A stretch of DNA of 17,850 nt, taken from assembly GCA_028723145.1 (NCBI GenBank), contig JAQYFM010000167.1, forward strand, positions 1 to 17,850, in the 5' to 3' direction. Origin of the DNA: Spirochaetales bacterium (GTDB lineage: Bacteria > Spirochaetota > Spirochaetia > Sphaerochaetales > Sphaerochaetaceae). Every line of letters starts with the position of its first letter. Position 1 is the first letter of the stretch. Of the stretch, positions 6,600 to 13,870 are shown in pieces. The notes beneath the pieces are model-generated. The model was not told where the DNA came from and searched no databases. It saw nothing but the letters and a program-made list of their open reading frames with translations. Position numbers and translations under genes: made by a program.

Positions 6600-7217
6600 T
6601 TATTTCTCTAAGATAGTATGAAGGATATCTCTTACTTCTGGGTCTGTATAAACTTCATCAACTTCATCATGAGTAAGACCAATGAATTCATGACATGTGT
6701 AGTGAATCCATCTTTCATCTGCAGGTGAATTAAGGATGTGCTTTCTGCACCAATAATCAGGTTGAATTTCTAATGGCTTTTCTTTCTTGTAGAGAGGAAC
6801 CTTGTAGTCATAAACTGCAACTTTTATATCTTCTCTAGGAATACCTGATTCCATTACAGTTTTAACAAGCGCATTTACAGTCATACCTGTATCGAAGATA
6901 TCATCAACAATTAAAACCTTCTGACCTTTTTGAAGCTTTAATGGTGAATAAGTCCAACCATCGATATCAACATGGCCTGCATGGCATTTTACTTCTGAAT
7001 AACTTCTAGCTACAACAGCAGCATAGAAAACAGGAGTTTTACCTTCTTTAAGAGCAAGGAGTTTGTAGAACTCACTCATTACATTTGCCATGTATGCACC
7101 GCCTCTGAGTGAATCATAGATGACATCTGGAACAAATCCATCTTCCTTGTACATCTTCCAAACGAGCTTAAGTGCAGCATCTCTAATCATATCACATGTG
7201 ATAAATTCTTTTGCCAT
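6600..7217 (-). CDS. Purine-type phosphoribosyltransferase (hypoxanthine/xanthine-guanine-like)
   Basis: This is a type I phosphoribosyltransferase of 205 residues, cytoplasmic. The PRPP-binding signature VLIVDDIFDTGMT is at 101-113, and the pyrophosphate loop DSLRGGAYMANVMSEF is at 35-50. A tryptophan- and histidine-rich C-terminal part (YWCRKHILNSPADERWIHYTCHEF) should form the hood over the base. The general layout resembles xanthine/hypoxanthine-guanine enzymes more than the uracil or orotate ones, but the base specificity cannot be read from sequence. The start is strongly supported by AGGGGAGAG upstream. It is the last gene of the operon, 13 nt after map, with a terminator behind it. 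Probable role: purine salvage. Confidence 0.8.
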   Translation of the reverse strand: MAKEFITCDMIRDAALKLVWKMYKEDGFVPDVIYDSLRGGAYMANVMSEFYKLLALKEGKTPVFYAAVVARSYSEVKCHAGHVDIDGWTYSPLKLQKGQKVLIVDDIFDTGMTVNALVKTVMESGIPREDIKVAVYDYKVPLYKKEKPLEIQPDYWCRKHILNSPADERWIHYTCHEFIGLTHDEVDEVYTDPEVRDILHTILEK

Positions 7218-7230
7218 AATCTCTCCCCTC

Positions 7231-7989
7231 TCAAAGTTGTGTGAGAATTTCTATACCATTATCTGTAATTGCCACTGTATGTTCCCAGTGACAAGCTGGT
7301 TTACCATCTTTAGTTACAACTGTCCAACCATCTTTTAGAGTATCAACTTGCCATGAACCCATATTAATCATTGGTTCAATAGCAATTACCATACCTGGTT
7401 TAATTCTAGGATTAGGTAGTAATCTATCATTAAAATTTGGAACTTCAGGTTCTTCATGTAAATCGAAACCTACTCCATGACCTGTGTAGTCTCTAACTAC
7501 ACCATAGCCATTTTCAAGAAAAGCTTTCTTAAATACAGCGGTTCCGATATCGAGTATTCTAGCACCCTTCTTACCAGCAGCTTCGATTCCGACGTTTAAG
7601 CATTCACGAGTTACTACATTAAGCTTATGAACATCATCACTAACCTTTCCAATTTCATAGGTTCTTGTGGAGTCACTAACAAAGCCATCTAATGTAACAC
7701 AAAGATCAACAGAAACAATATCTCCTTCCTTCAAAATCTTTTTCTTAGAAGGAATACCGTGGATAACTACCTCATTAACTGAAACACAGGCAGAATTAGG
7801 ATATCCACAATAGCCTAAGCAAGAAGGAATTGCTTTATGCTCTTTGATATATAAATAGCAGAAACGATCGATGTCCCATGTTGAAACACCTTCTTTAATA
7901 ATATCTTCAAGCTTAAGCAAACATTCAGCAAGAATTTTACCACTTCTTTTAATACCTTCAATTTCATGAGGTCTTTTAAGCTGAATCAT
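7231..7989 (-). CDS. map: Methionine aminopeptidase, type I
   Basis: Removes the initiator Met from nascent proteins in the cytoplasm. It has 252 residues, typical of the short type I form without an N-terminal zinc extension. The metal ligands are all present: Asp95 (VSVDLCV), Asp106 (SDSTRT), His171 (TGHGVG), Glu205 (AIEPM) and Glu236 (WEHTV). His77 (VVIHGIP) and His178 complete the active site. The start overlaps the nusB stop as ATGA (7986-7989), so translation is probably coupled. The phosphoribosyltransferase gene follows after 13 nt. Confidence 0.96.
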   Translation of the reverse strand: MIQLKRPHEIEGIKRSGKILAECLLKLEDIIKEGVSTWDIDRFCYLYIKEHKAIPSCLGYCGYPNSACVSVNEVVIHGIPSKKKILKEGDIVSVDLCVTLDGFVSDSTRTYEIGKVSDDVHKLNVVTRECLNVGIEAAGKKGARILDIGTAVFKKAFLENGYGVVRDYTGHGVGFDLHEEPEVPNFNDRLLPNPRIKPGMVIAIEPMINMGSWQVDTLKDGWTVVTKDGKPACHWEHTVAITDNGIEILTQL

Positions 7990-8432
7990 CTATTTATCTC
8001 CTTCTTGCTAATATTATCAAGCATGCCGTTGATAAACTTATAAGTTACATCAGTACTCATTTCTTGAGATAGCTTTACAGCTTCATTAATAACAATAGAA
8101 GGATGTAAATCTTTTTCGTAGAGAAGAGCAAATACACTCATTCTTAAAATATTTCTGTCTACGTAGTTAATCTTATCAAGTGGACGATTAATTGAGTATT
8201 TACTGATAATTTCATCAATCTCTGTAAGATGTGATAAAACACCAGAAATAAGGTATCTAGCATAGAAAAGAACATCTTCAGGAAGTTCTTTCATCTCCTC
8301 ATCATTTTTTCCTGGTAGGTTAGTTAAATCAGGATAAGATGTAATTTGATCATTAAAATCAAGAGCATAGAGAGTCTCTACTGCGAGCTCTCTAGCTTCA
8401 TGTCTGTCTTCGAATTTATTTTCTTTTTTCAT
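7986..8432 (-). CDS. nusB: Transcription antitermination factor NusB
   Basis: Small all-helical RNA-binding protein (148 residues). With NusE (S10) it binds boxA in rRNA leaders for antitermination and rRNA maturation. Recognisable parts are the basic N-terminus (EDRHEARELAVETLYALDF), KINYVDRNILRMSVFALLY, and INEAVKLSQEMSTDVTYKFINGMLD; this last segment is the most conserved part of the family. It starts 5 nt after the stop of the parvulin-type chaperone gene, with only a weak AAGAAA upstream. It ends in a 4-nt overlap with map. Confidence 0.95.
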   Translation of the reverse strand: MKKENKFEDRHEARELAVETLYALDFNDQITSYPDLTNLPGKNDEEMKELPEDVLFYARYLISGVLSHLTEIDEIISKYSINRPLDKINYVDRNILRMSVFALLYEKDLHPSIVINEAVKLSQEMSTDVTYKFINGMLDNISKKEINR

Positions 8433-8437
8433 ATTTC

Positions 8438-9454
8438 TTATTTATAAAGAATTCTAATATTAGCTTCACTTCTTAAAGAAGCAATCATGTCATTAAGTGC
8501 TTCTGCCATTGCAACTTGGTAGTTTTGGTATGCAAGACCTTCAGAGATATAATCTCTTACAGTATAGTTCTGTGAAGGATCGATTCTATCATCAAGAGTG
8601 AGCATCTTAGCATCATTGTGGCTAATTACCTTTACAATGTGATAACCAGTATTACTTTCTAAGAATGTAGGAACACCAATTTCAAGTGAAAGAGCTTCGT
8701 CAACGAAGTCATCACCCCACCCTGCTCTTACTGTAGCATTATCACTTGTTAAATAGCCCATAACACCACCTGTAGCAATACTATCTTTATCTTCAGTATA
8801 TTTAGCTACAGCAGCTTCAAATGTCATCTTACCACTCTTAATTTGGCCAGCTACATCAGTTAATAGATTTTTGTTAGCATTATCTTTTGTGCTATCACCA
8901 GTTTTTGCAATATATACGTGTGCAAAATAAACATTTTCAGCTTGAGTGAAGCTAGTTCTATTTCTTCTATAGTAAGTATTGATTTCTGTATCTGTAGGAT
9001 TATAGTTCTTGCTGTTTAATTCATCACCCTTAACCTTAGTAAGATAAGCCTGTACGATGTAGTTTTGAGCAAGGTACTCTTTATATGCTTCAATTGAACC
9101 ATATTGTTCAATTGCTAAATTATCAAATTCTTCCTGAGTTAAGCTAACACCATTAGCCTGCTCAATTTGTGTTTTCATCTGTGAGTATAAAGCATTCTTC
9201 TGGCTATCATTAACTGTGATACCATCACGTTCTGCACCCTGTAAGAATACTTCATCATTAATCATGATATTTAATACATCTAATGCTTGGTCTTGAGTTG
9301 CACCAAGTTCTGCAATTTTCTTATTTAAATCTTCAACAGTAATTCTTGTGTTTCTGATCAAGTTAACTGTTGCTGCAGGAGAAGATGAGAGTGATGCAGC
9401 AAATAATGTTGTTGAAATAGCAACTAGTAAAATAAGTGTAATAATTTTTTTCAT
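8438..9454 (-). CDS. Periplasmic parvulin-type peptidyl-prolyl isomerase / SurA-PrsA-like chaperone
   Basis: A signal peptide (MKKIITLILLVAISTTLFAA, cleavage near 20) precedes a SurA-N-like helical region (about 30-150: ITVEDLNKKIAELG, LNIMINDEVFLQGAERDGI). One parvulin (PPIC) domain follows at about 172-280, containing AHVYIAK, FEAAVAKYTEDKDSIATGGVMGYL, DEALSLEIG and TGYHIVKVISH. A C-terminal helix (YISEGLAYQNYQVAMAEALNDMIASL) packs back in related folds. The 338 residues fit a one-parvulin member, shorter than E. coli SurA with two. Expected job: folding of exported and outer-membrane proteins. The start overlaps the flavodoxin-like gene's stop as TAATG, with AAAGGA about 8 nt upstream. SurA, PrsA and PpiD-like names are all possible, so no symbol is given. 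Confidence 0.88.
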   Translation of the reverse strand: MKKIITLILLVAISTTLFAASLSSSPAATVNLIRNTRITVEDLNKKIAELGATQDQALDVLNIMINDEVFLQGAERDGITVNDSQKNALYSQMKTQIEQANGVSLTQEEFDNLAIEQYGSIEAYKEYLAQNYIVQAYLTKVKGDELNSKNYNPTDTEINTYYRRNRTSFTQAENVYFAHVYIAKTGDSTKDNANKNLLTDVAGQIKSGKMTFEAAVAKYTEDKDSIATGGVMGYLTSDNATVRAGWGDDFVDEALSLEIGVPTFLESNTGYHIVKVISHNDAKMLTLDDRIDPSQNYTVRDYISEGLAYQNYQVAMAEALNDMIASLRSEANIRILYK

Positions 9455-9879
9455 TAGAAATTCCTTTCTATATTAAGTCTTTTTCCTAAGGCATATGCAC
9501 TCTGAGAATTCTTAAATACTTCAGAATACTTTAAATACATACCTTCTTCTTCCATTACCTTCATTAAAGTTGAAAGTGTCTTTTGACTTCGAATTCCACC
9601 CTTAGTTACAAATGCAAAGCAGCGTTTTCCAGATATTTGTCCACAGCGCTTTAAATATGAAGCAATAACTTCAGGAATTTTTCCTCCAAAAGTTGTAGTT
9701 GCACTGCTACCAATAATTACGTAGTCAAAAAAAGTTAATTTTTTATCACTATCAGTATAAGCATTATAAATTTCAACGCTGTGACCTTGGCTTTCTAGTC
9801 CCTTACTTAAAGCCTTAGCAACCTCTAAAAGAGCTTTATCATCCTTTGTTTTACCACCAATGACAATACATGCTTGCAT
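9454..9879 (-). CDS. Flavodoxin-fold protein
   Basis: A short flavodoxin-like alpha/beta protein of 141 residues, presumably FMN-binding and cytoplasmic. It begins MQACIVIGGKTKDDKALLEVAKALSKGL, a beta1/phosphate-loop/alpha1 unit. FDYVIIGSSATTTFGGKIPEVIASYL (cofactor-binding loop region) and GKRCFAFVTKGG follow. The phosphate loop is not the standard T/S-x-T-G-x-T, so FMN binding is not certain. I place the start at the ATG at 9879, preceded by GGAGG 5 nt upstream. In-frame ATG and TTG codons at 9891 and 9894 lie before that ribosome-binding site and near the predicted transcription start. First gene of the operon. Its redox partner and substrate are unknown. Confidence 0.75.
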   Translation of the reverse strand: MQACIVIGGKTKDDKALLEVAKALSKGLESQGHSVEIYNAYTDSDKKLTFFDYVIIGSSATTTFGGKIPEVIASYLKRCGQISGKRCFAFVTKGGIRSQKTLSTLMKVMEEEGMYLKYSEVFKNSQSAYALGKRLNIERNF

Positions 9880-9900
9880 AATAACCTCCATCAATGAGTA

Positions 9901-9929
9901 ATTATATAAAGCTAAAAAACCGACCTCAA
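9901..9929 (-). promoter_or_regulatory. Promoter of the flavodoxin-chaperone-nusB-map operon
   Basis: Minus strand: TTGAGG (9929-9924), 17 bp, TATAAT (9906-9901). The perfect -10 and ideal spacing predict a start near 9894, leaving a leader of about 15 nt with GGAGG before the ATG at 9879. The -35 lies inside the stem of the upstream operon's terminator. Confidence 0.72.
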
Positions 9930-9946
9930 GATAGCCTTGGGTCGGC
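9914..9946 (-). terminator. Intrinsic terminator of the gap-pgk-tpiA-secG operon
   Basis: Minus strand: GCCGACC (9946-9940) pairs with GGTCGG (9925-9920). The stem is extended inward by CAAGG/CTTG pairing across a one-base bulge and followed by six T residues (9919-9914). It lies 20 nt beyond the secG stop. Confidence 0.85.
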
Positions 9947-9965
9947 TTTAATGATTATTTAATAA

Positions 9966-10274
9966 TCAGTTCTGGGCTGCAGTATCTTGATACCATGTGC
10001 TGTTAGAACTTGCTGCTGCATCAAGAATAGAAGAGCTACTGTTACTGCTCTTTGCAACGAAAGCAACAAGAAGTGCTAAAACCATGAAAGCTACTGCAAG
10101 AATGGTCGTGACTTTGTTGATAAACTTCGAAGAACCACTTCCAAATGTTGAATCAGAAGAACCACCAAATACACCGCTTAGACCGGATGATTCATCCTGA
10201 ATAGCAATCAGGAAGATAAGAGCTAATGCGACAAGTACGAACAATACCAGTAAAATAATACCTAAAACACCCAT
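9966..10274 (-). CDS. secG: Preprotein translocase subunit SecG
   Basis: Two-span inner-membrane subunit of the SecYEG channel. The start at 10274 gives MGVLGIILLVLFVLVALALI (first membrane helix about 3-24), then the conserved cytoplasmic loop AIQDESSGLSGVFGGSS (24-40), then KFINKVTTILAVAFMVLALL (second helix about 54-74). A Ser/Asn/Ala-rich tail ends at 102. The loop and F..K.T..LA motif are diagnostic. CTGGAG lies about 8 nt before this ATG; longer in-frame starts would run into tpiA and are rejected. It starts 16 nt after tpiA and is the last gene before the terminator. gap-pgk-tpiA-secG is, to my memory, also the order in Borrelia burgdorferi. Confidence 0.93.
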   Translation of the reverse strand: MGVLGIILLVLFVLVALALIFLIAIQDESSGLSGVFGGSSDSTFGSGSSKFINKVTTILAVAFMVLALLVAFVAKSSNSSSSILDAAASSNSTWYQDTAAQN

Positions 10275-10290
10275 ATTTTCACTCCAGAGT

Positions 10291-11049
10291 TTACTTATTG
10301 AATGTGATGATAGGAAGGAACTTCTCAACAGAGAGTGATGCACCACCAACTAAAGCTCCATCGATATTTTCCTTAGCCATTAATGCCTTTACATTAGAAG
10401 CATTAACAGAACCACCATACTGTATAATTAGATTTTCTGCAATAGCAGAATCATACATTTTTTCAACAAAACTTCTGATAAACTGGTGAGCAGCGTCTGC
10501 ATCCTCAGGAGTAGCAGTCTTTCCTGTACCAATTGCCCATACTGGTTCGTATGCAATTGTGATGTGGCTCATTTCTTCAGGCTTAACATCTTTAAGACCA
10601 CCAGAGAGCTGGGTTGAAAGAACTTCTTCAAGTTTTCCACCTTCTCTTTCAGCAAGTGTTTCACCAACACAGAGAACTACATCCATACCCTCTTTAATAG
10701 CAAGTAATACTTTACCATTAATAAAACTGTCTGTTTCACCGTAGTAGCTTCTTCTTTCACTGTGACCAAGAATAACAGTGTTAACACCAAGATCCTTGAG
10801 CATAGCTGGAGCAACTTCACCTGTGTAAGCACCAGAAGTATGGTCAGCCATATTCTGAGAAGCAACAATAATGTTACTGCCTTTTAAAGCTTCTACAACT
10901 GCAGGAATTGTAACAAATGGTGGAGCTACCATCATTTTTACATCTGCACCAGCTTTCTCTGCTGCTGCTCTTAATTCAAGAGCAAAAGCCTTACCTGCGG
11001 AAGGTGTCATGTTCATCTTCCAGTTACCAGCAATATATGGTTTTCTCAT
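10291..11049 (-). CDS. tpiA: Triosephosphate isomerase
   Basis: Glycolytic TIM-barrel enzyme interconverting DHAP and glyceraldehyde-3-phosphate in the cytoplasm. From the ATG at 11049 it has 252 residues, the usual length. Catalytic residues are Lys11 (AGNWKMN), His96 (GHSERR) and Glu168 (AYEPVWAIGTGK, including the start of the mobile loop). The phosphate-binding IQYGGSVN and GALVGGASL segments lie near the C-terminus. GGAG sits 8 nt before the ATG. It begins 1 nt after the pgk stop (TAAGATG); an in-frame upstream extension into pgk lacks family sequence and is rejected. Confidence 0.97.
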   Translation of the reverse strand: MRKPYIAGNWKMNMTPSAGKAFALELRAAAEKAGADVKMMVAPPFVTIPAVVEALKGSNIIVASQNMADHTSGAYTGEVAPAMLKDLGVNTVILGHSERRSYYGETDSFINGKVLLAIKEGMDVVLCVGETLAEREGGKLEEVLSTQLSGGLKDVKPEEMSHITIAYEPVWAIGTGKTATPEDADAAHQFIRSFVEKMYDSAIAENLIIQYGGSVNASNVKALMAKENIDGALVGGASLSVEKFLPIITFNK

Positions 11050-11050
11050 C

Positions 11051-12229
11051 TTATTTCTCCAAAGCCTTGATACCAGGAAGAGTCTTACCCTCGAGGAATT
11101 CAAGAGAAGCACCACCACCAGTTGAAACGTGGCTAATCTTATCTGCAAGACCGAACTTATTGATAGCTGCTACAGAGTCACCACCACCTACTACGCTAGT
11201 TGCATCGCTTTCTGCGAGTGCTTTAGCTACTTCGCCAGTACCCTTGCTGAATGCTTCAAATTCAAAAACACCCATTGGACCGTTCCATACAACACTCTTA
11301 GCCTTCTTAATCTCTTCAACGATTAATGCAACTGTCTTAGGACCGATATCCATTCCCATTAAATCACTTGGGATATTAACATCATCAACTGCTACAGGAG
11401 TAGCTGTTTCGCTGAATTCTGCAGCACAAACATGGTCAACAGGTAAAATAACCTTTACACCCTTCTCTGCTGCTTTAGCAAGGAATGCTTTAGCTGTTTC
11501 AATGTAATCAGCTTCAAAGAGAGATTTACCAATTTCTTTACCGAGTACACTTAAGAATGTGTAAGCCATACCACCACCAATTACGATAGTATCACATGTC
11601 TTAACAAGTGACTCAAGAACTGTAATCTTACTTGAAACCTTTGAACCACCAATTACAGCAACAAATGGCTTTTCTGGGTTCTCAAGAAGAGGAGCCATGA
11701 ACTTAACTTCTTTTTCAATTAAGAAGCCAGCATAGCTTGGGAGGTAGTGTGCAACACCTTCTGTTGAAGCGTGTGCTCTGTGAGCTGTACCAAATGCATC
11801 GTTACAGTAAATATCACCATAGGATGCAAGAGTTTTTGCAAATTCAGGATCGTTAGCTTCCTCTTCTTTATAGAATCTTACGTTTTCAAGTAAGAGGACT
11901 TCACCTGGCTTTAAAGCTTTAACTTCAGCTTCTACTTCTGGACCAATTACATCGCTAGCAAGCTTAACTGGGCGACCAAGAAGTGCTTCAAACTCTTTTG
12001 CGATTGGAGCCATTGAGAAATCAGGATTCTTCTGTCCTTTTGGTCTACCAAAGTGTGACATTACAACAACTGATGCACCTTCATCGAGGATGTATTTGAT
12101 TGTTGGGAGTGCTGCCTTAATTCTTGTAGCATCTTTTACTACACCTTCCTTTACAGGAACGTTAAAGTCAACACGAATAACTACTCTTTTGCCTTTTAAA
12201 TCAGCTTCTTTAATTGTGTTAAGTACCAT
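11051..12229 (-). CDS. pgk: Phosphoglycerate kinase
   Basis: Transfers the acyl phosphate of 1,3-bisphosphoglycerate to ADP, a substrate-level ATP-forming step. It has 392 residues, normal for bacteria. Family motifs: RVDFNVP (19-25), SHFGRPKG, LLLENVRFY, FGTAHRAHAS, IGGSKVSSKI, IIGGGMAYTF, the hinge/ATP region WNGPMGVFE, and GGGDSVAAI with STGGGASLEFLEG at the end. AAAGGA lies about 9 nt before the ATG. The gene is separated from gap by 88 nt containing two hairpins, and tpiA follows after 1 nt. Confidence 0.97.
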   Translation of the reverse strand: MVLNTIKEADLKGKRVVIRVDFNVPVKEGVVKDATRIKAALPTIKYILDEGASVVVMSHFGRPKGQKNPDFSMAPIAKEFEALLGRPVKLASDVIGPEVEAEVKALKPGEVLLLENVRFYKEEEANDPEFAKTLASYGDIYCNDAFGTAHRAHASTEGVAHYLPSYAGFLIEKEVKFMAPLLENPEKPFVAVIGGSKVSSKITVLESLVKTCDTIVIGGGMAYTFLSVLGKEIGKSLFEADYIETAKAFLAKAAEKGVKVILPVDHVCAAEFSETATPVAVDDVNIPSDLMGMDIGPKTVALIVEEIKKAKSVVWNGPMGVFEFEAFSKGTGEVAKALAESDATSVVGGGDSVAAINKFGLADKISHVSTGGGASLEFLEGKTLPGIKALEK

Positions 12230-12246
12230 AATATTAATCCTTTTAT

Positions 12247-12301
12247 AAAAAGTATGGCCTGCGTTTGCAGGCCATGATAACGCTCGGCCTAGTAGCCGGG
12301 A
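12247..12301 (-). promoter_or_regulatory. Tandem hairpins between gap and pgk: attenuator or processing element
   Basis: Read on the minus strand, the gap transcript meets a weaker hairpin (CGGC/GCCG core, about 12301-12282). A perfect 9-bp hairpin ATGGCCTGC-AAAC-GCAGGCCAT (12275-12254) follows, then ACTTTTT (T run 12251-12247). The second has the form of an intrinsic terminator with a short T tract, placed inside an operon. The bases are far more GC-rich than their surroundings. Confidence 0.7.
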
Positions 12302-12317
12302 GAGATCAAAGGTTTAA

Positions 12318-13325
12318 TTAACCGTTGACCTTCTTCATGTGAGCAATGAGGTCGAGAACCTTATTTGAGTAACCAATCTCGTTGTCGTACCAAGAAACTA
12401 CCTTAACGAAAGTATCTGTGAGAGCGATACCTGCTTTAGCATCGAAGATAGATGTTCTTGTGTCACCGAGGAAGTCTGAAGATACAACTGCATCTTCTGT
12501 GTAACCGAGGATACCCTTGAGTTCGCCTTCACTTGCTTCCTTCATTGCAGCACAGATTTCTGCATACTTAGCTGGCTTAGCAAGGTTAACTGTGAGGTCA
12601 ACAACAGAAACATCAAGAGTAGGAACTCTCATTGACATACCTGTGAGCTTACCGTTGAGTGATGGGATAACCTTACCAACTGCTTTAGCTGCACCTGTTG
12701 AAGATGGGATGATGTTACCAGCAGCTGCTCTACCACCTCTCCAGTCCTTCATTGATGGACCATCAACAGTCTTCTGTGTAGCTGTTGTTGAGTGTACAGT
12801 TGTCATGAGACCATCTACGATACCGAACTTATCGTTAAGAACTTTTGCGATAGGAGCGAGACAGTTAGTTGTACATGAAGCGTTAGATACAAACTGTGTG
12901 CCCTTAACATATGTGTCTTCGTTTACACCGCAAACGAACATTGGTGTGTCATCCTTTGAAGGAGCTGACATAACAACATATTTAGCACCAGCATTGATGT
13001 GTGCCTGAGCTTTTTCCTTTGTGAGGAATAAACCTGTTGATTCAACAACATATTCAGCACCGACCTGGTCCCAAGCGAGTTCGTTAGGATCTTTGCATGC
13101 TGTAACACGGATTGACTTACCGTTTACGATGAGCTTTGAGTTCTCAACATCAGCTTCGATTGTACCTTCGAACTGGCCATGCATTGTATCATACTTGAGC
13201 ATGTATGCGAGGTAGTCAACTGGGCAAAGGTCATTGATGCCAACGATCTCTACATCTGGTCTGCTCATTGCTGCGCGGAATACGAAACGACCGATTCTAC
13301 CAAATCCATTAATACCAACTTTCAT
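12318..13325 (-). CDS. gap: Glyceraldehyde-3-phosphate dehydrogenase, type I
   Basis: NAD-dependent phosphorylating dehydrogenase of glycolysis. Starting at the ATG at 13325 it has 335 residues, the usual length, and begins MKVGINGFGRIGRFVFRAA (Rossmann glycine pattern). The acidic Asp32 in INDLCP favours NAD+. The catalytic Cys151 is in SNASCTTNC and the partner His178 in TTVHSTTATQKTVDGPS. RGGRAAAGNIIPSSTGAAKA binds phosphate, and SWYDNEIGYSNK is the standard end. AGGAG lies 9 nt upstream of this ATG; an 11-codon in-frame extension upstream lacks family sequence. Codons look richer in G/C than in neighbours such as folD, fitting high expression. It has its own promoter at 13367-13395. Confidence 0.98.
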   Translation of the reverse strand: MKVGINGFGRIGRFVFRAAMSRPDVEIVGINDLCPVDYLAYMLKYDTMHGQFEGTIEADVENSKLIVNGKSIRVTACKDPNELAWDQVGAEYVVESTGLFLTKEKAQAHINAGAKYVVMSAPSKDDTPMFVCGVNEDTYVKGTQFVSNASCTTNCLAPIAKVLNDKFGIVDGLMTTVHSTTATQKTVDGPSMKDWRGGRAAAGNIIPSSTGAAKAVGKVIPSLNGKLTGMSMRVPTLDVSVVDLTVNLAKPAKYAEICAAMKEASEGELKGILGYTEDAVVSSDFLGDTRTSIFDAKAGIALTDTFVKVVSWYDNEIGYSNKVLDLIAHMKKVNG

Positions 13326-13366
13326 GAAATATTTCTCCTTATGAGCTATTTTGTTCAATCGATAAT

Positions 13367-13395
13367 AATATACCGATTAAATAAACGCTCGTCAA
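13367..13395 (-). promoter_or_regulatory. Strong promoter of the gap operon
   Basis: Minus strand: TTGACG (13395-13390), 17 bp, TATATT (13372-13367). Transcription would start near 13360 and give a leader of about 35 nt with AGGAG before the gap ATG. No terminator separates it from ybeY, so some read-through from the upstream operon is possible. Confidence 0.75.
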
Positions 13396-13423
13396 TTGAT
13401 TTACTTTATTATAGCTTCTAATT

Positions 13424-13870
13424 TTATTTGTTTAAATATTTATTTAGCATCTCTTCTTGCAAAATAAGCATTTCTTCTTTACTAAAATCATTAGTTTGAT
13501 GATCATGGCCTGTTAAATGTAAAAGTCCATGAAGACAAAGTCTTAAAAGTTCCTCTCTTTCAGATGCAGAAAACTCTTGGGCATTTTCTTTCATGCGATC
13601 TAAATTAATAAAAACATCACCATACTCTTTTTCATCTGAAAAGCTAGGAAATTCCTCTCCATCATCTTGGCTAAATGTTAAGATATCTGTAACTTCATCT
13701 TTTGCTCTATAATCACGATTTAAAGCCTGAATTGCAATACTATCTACAAATGAAATTGAAAAACTTCCATTCATATTTAATTCTTTTTCGCCAAAGTTTA
13801 AAATGGAAGTAACAACATCCTCTGGAGCATCTTTTTTAAATTCTTCATCTTCGTAGTAAAGTTCAAACAT
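13424..13870 (-). CDS. ybeY: Endoribonuclease YbeY (rRNA maturation factor)
   Basis: Metal-dependent RNase involved in 16S rRNA 3'-end maturation and ribosome quality control. The 148 residues carry the signature HGLLHLTGHDH with zinc ligands His114, His118 and His124. The conserved TDILTF (61-66) and GDVFINL (84-90) segments precede it. The start overlaps the stop of the pgpH-type gene as TAATG; the nearest Shine-Dalgarno, AAGGA, is about 12 nt away. The order phoH, HD phosphodiesterase, ybeY is a familiar neighbourhood in many bacteria and supports both calls. Confidence 0.95.
   Translation of the reverse strand: MFELYYEDEEFKKDAPEDVVTSILNFGEKELNMNGSFSISFVDSIAIQALNRDYRAKDEVTDILTFSQDDGEEFPSFSDEKEYGDVFINLDRMKENAQEFSASEREELLRLCLHGLLHLTGHDHQTNDFSKEEMLILQEEMLNKYLNK

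Noticed and set aside
9880..9894. TTG/ATG starts upstream of 9879 for the flavodoxin-like gene
   Set aside because: They overlap or precede the GGAGG ribosome-binding site and the predicted transcription start.
10275..10349. N-terminal extension of secG into tpiA
   Set aside because: The extra 25 residues are not SecG-like and are the out-of-frame tpiA end; the ATG at 10274 has CTGGAG upstream.
10677..10868. 63-codon minus-strand frame inside tpiA in another frame
   Set aside because: Same strand but out of frame with an unmistakable tpiA; Leu/Val-rich with no start signal.
11050..11148. N-terminal extension of tpiA into pgk
   Set aside because: The family starts at MRKPYIAGNWKMN; the extension overlaps the pgk C-terminus in another frame.
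10917..11507. 196-codon plus-strand frame antisense to tpiA/pgk
   Set aside because: It lies wholly opposite two strongly conserved glycolytic genes, has a Leu/Ser/Pro-rich low-complexity translation and matches no family; it is a by-product of codon bias on the other strand.
12517..13008. 163-codon plus-strand frame antisense to gap
   Set aside because: Mirror of gap codon usage, with no ribosome-binding site and no recognisable motif.
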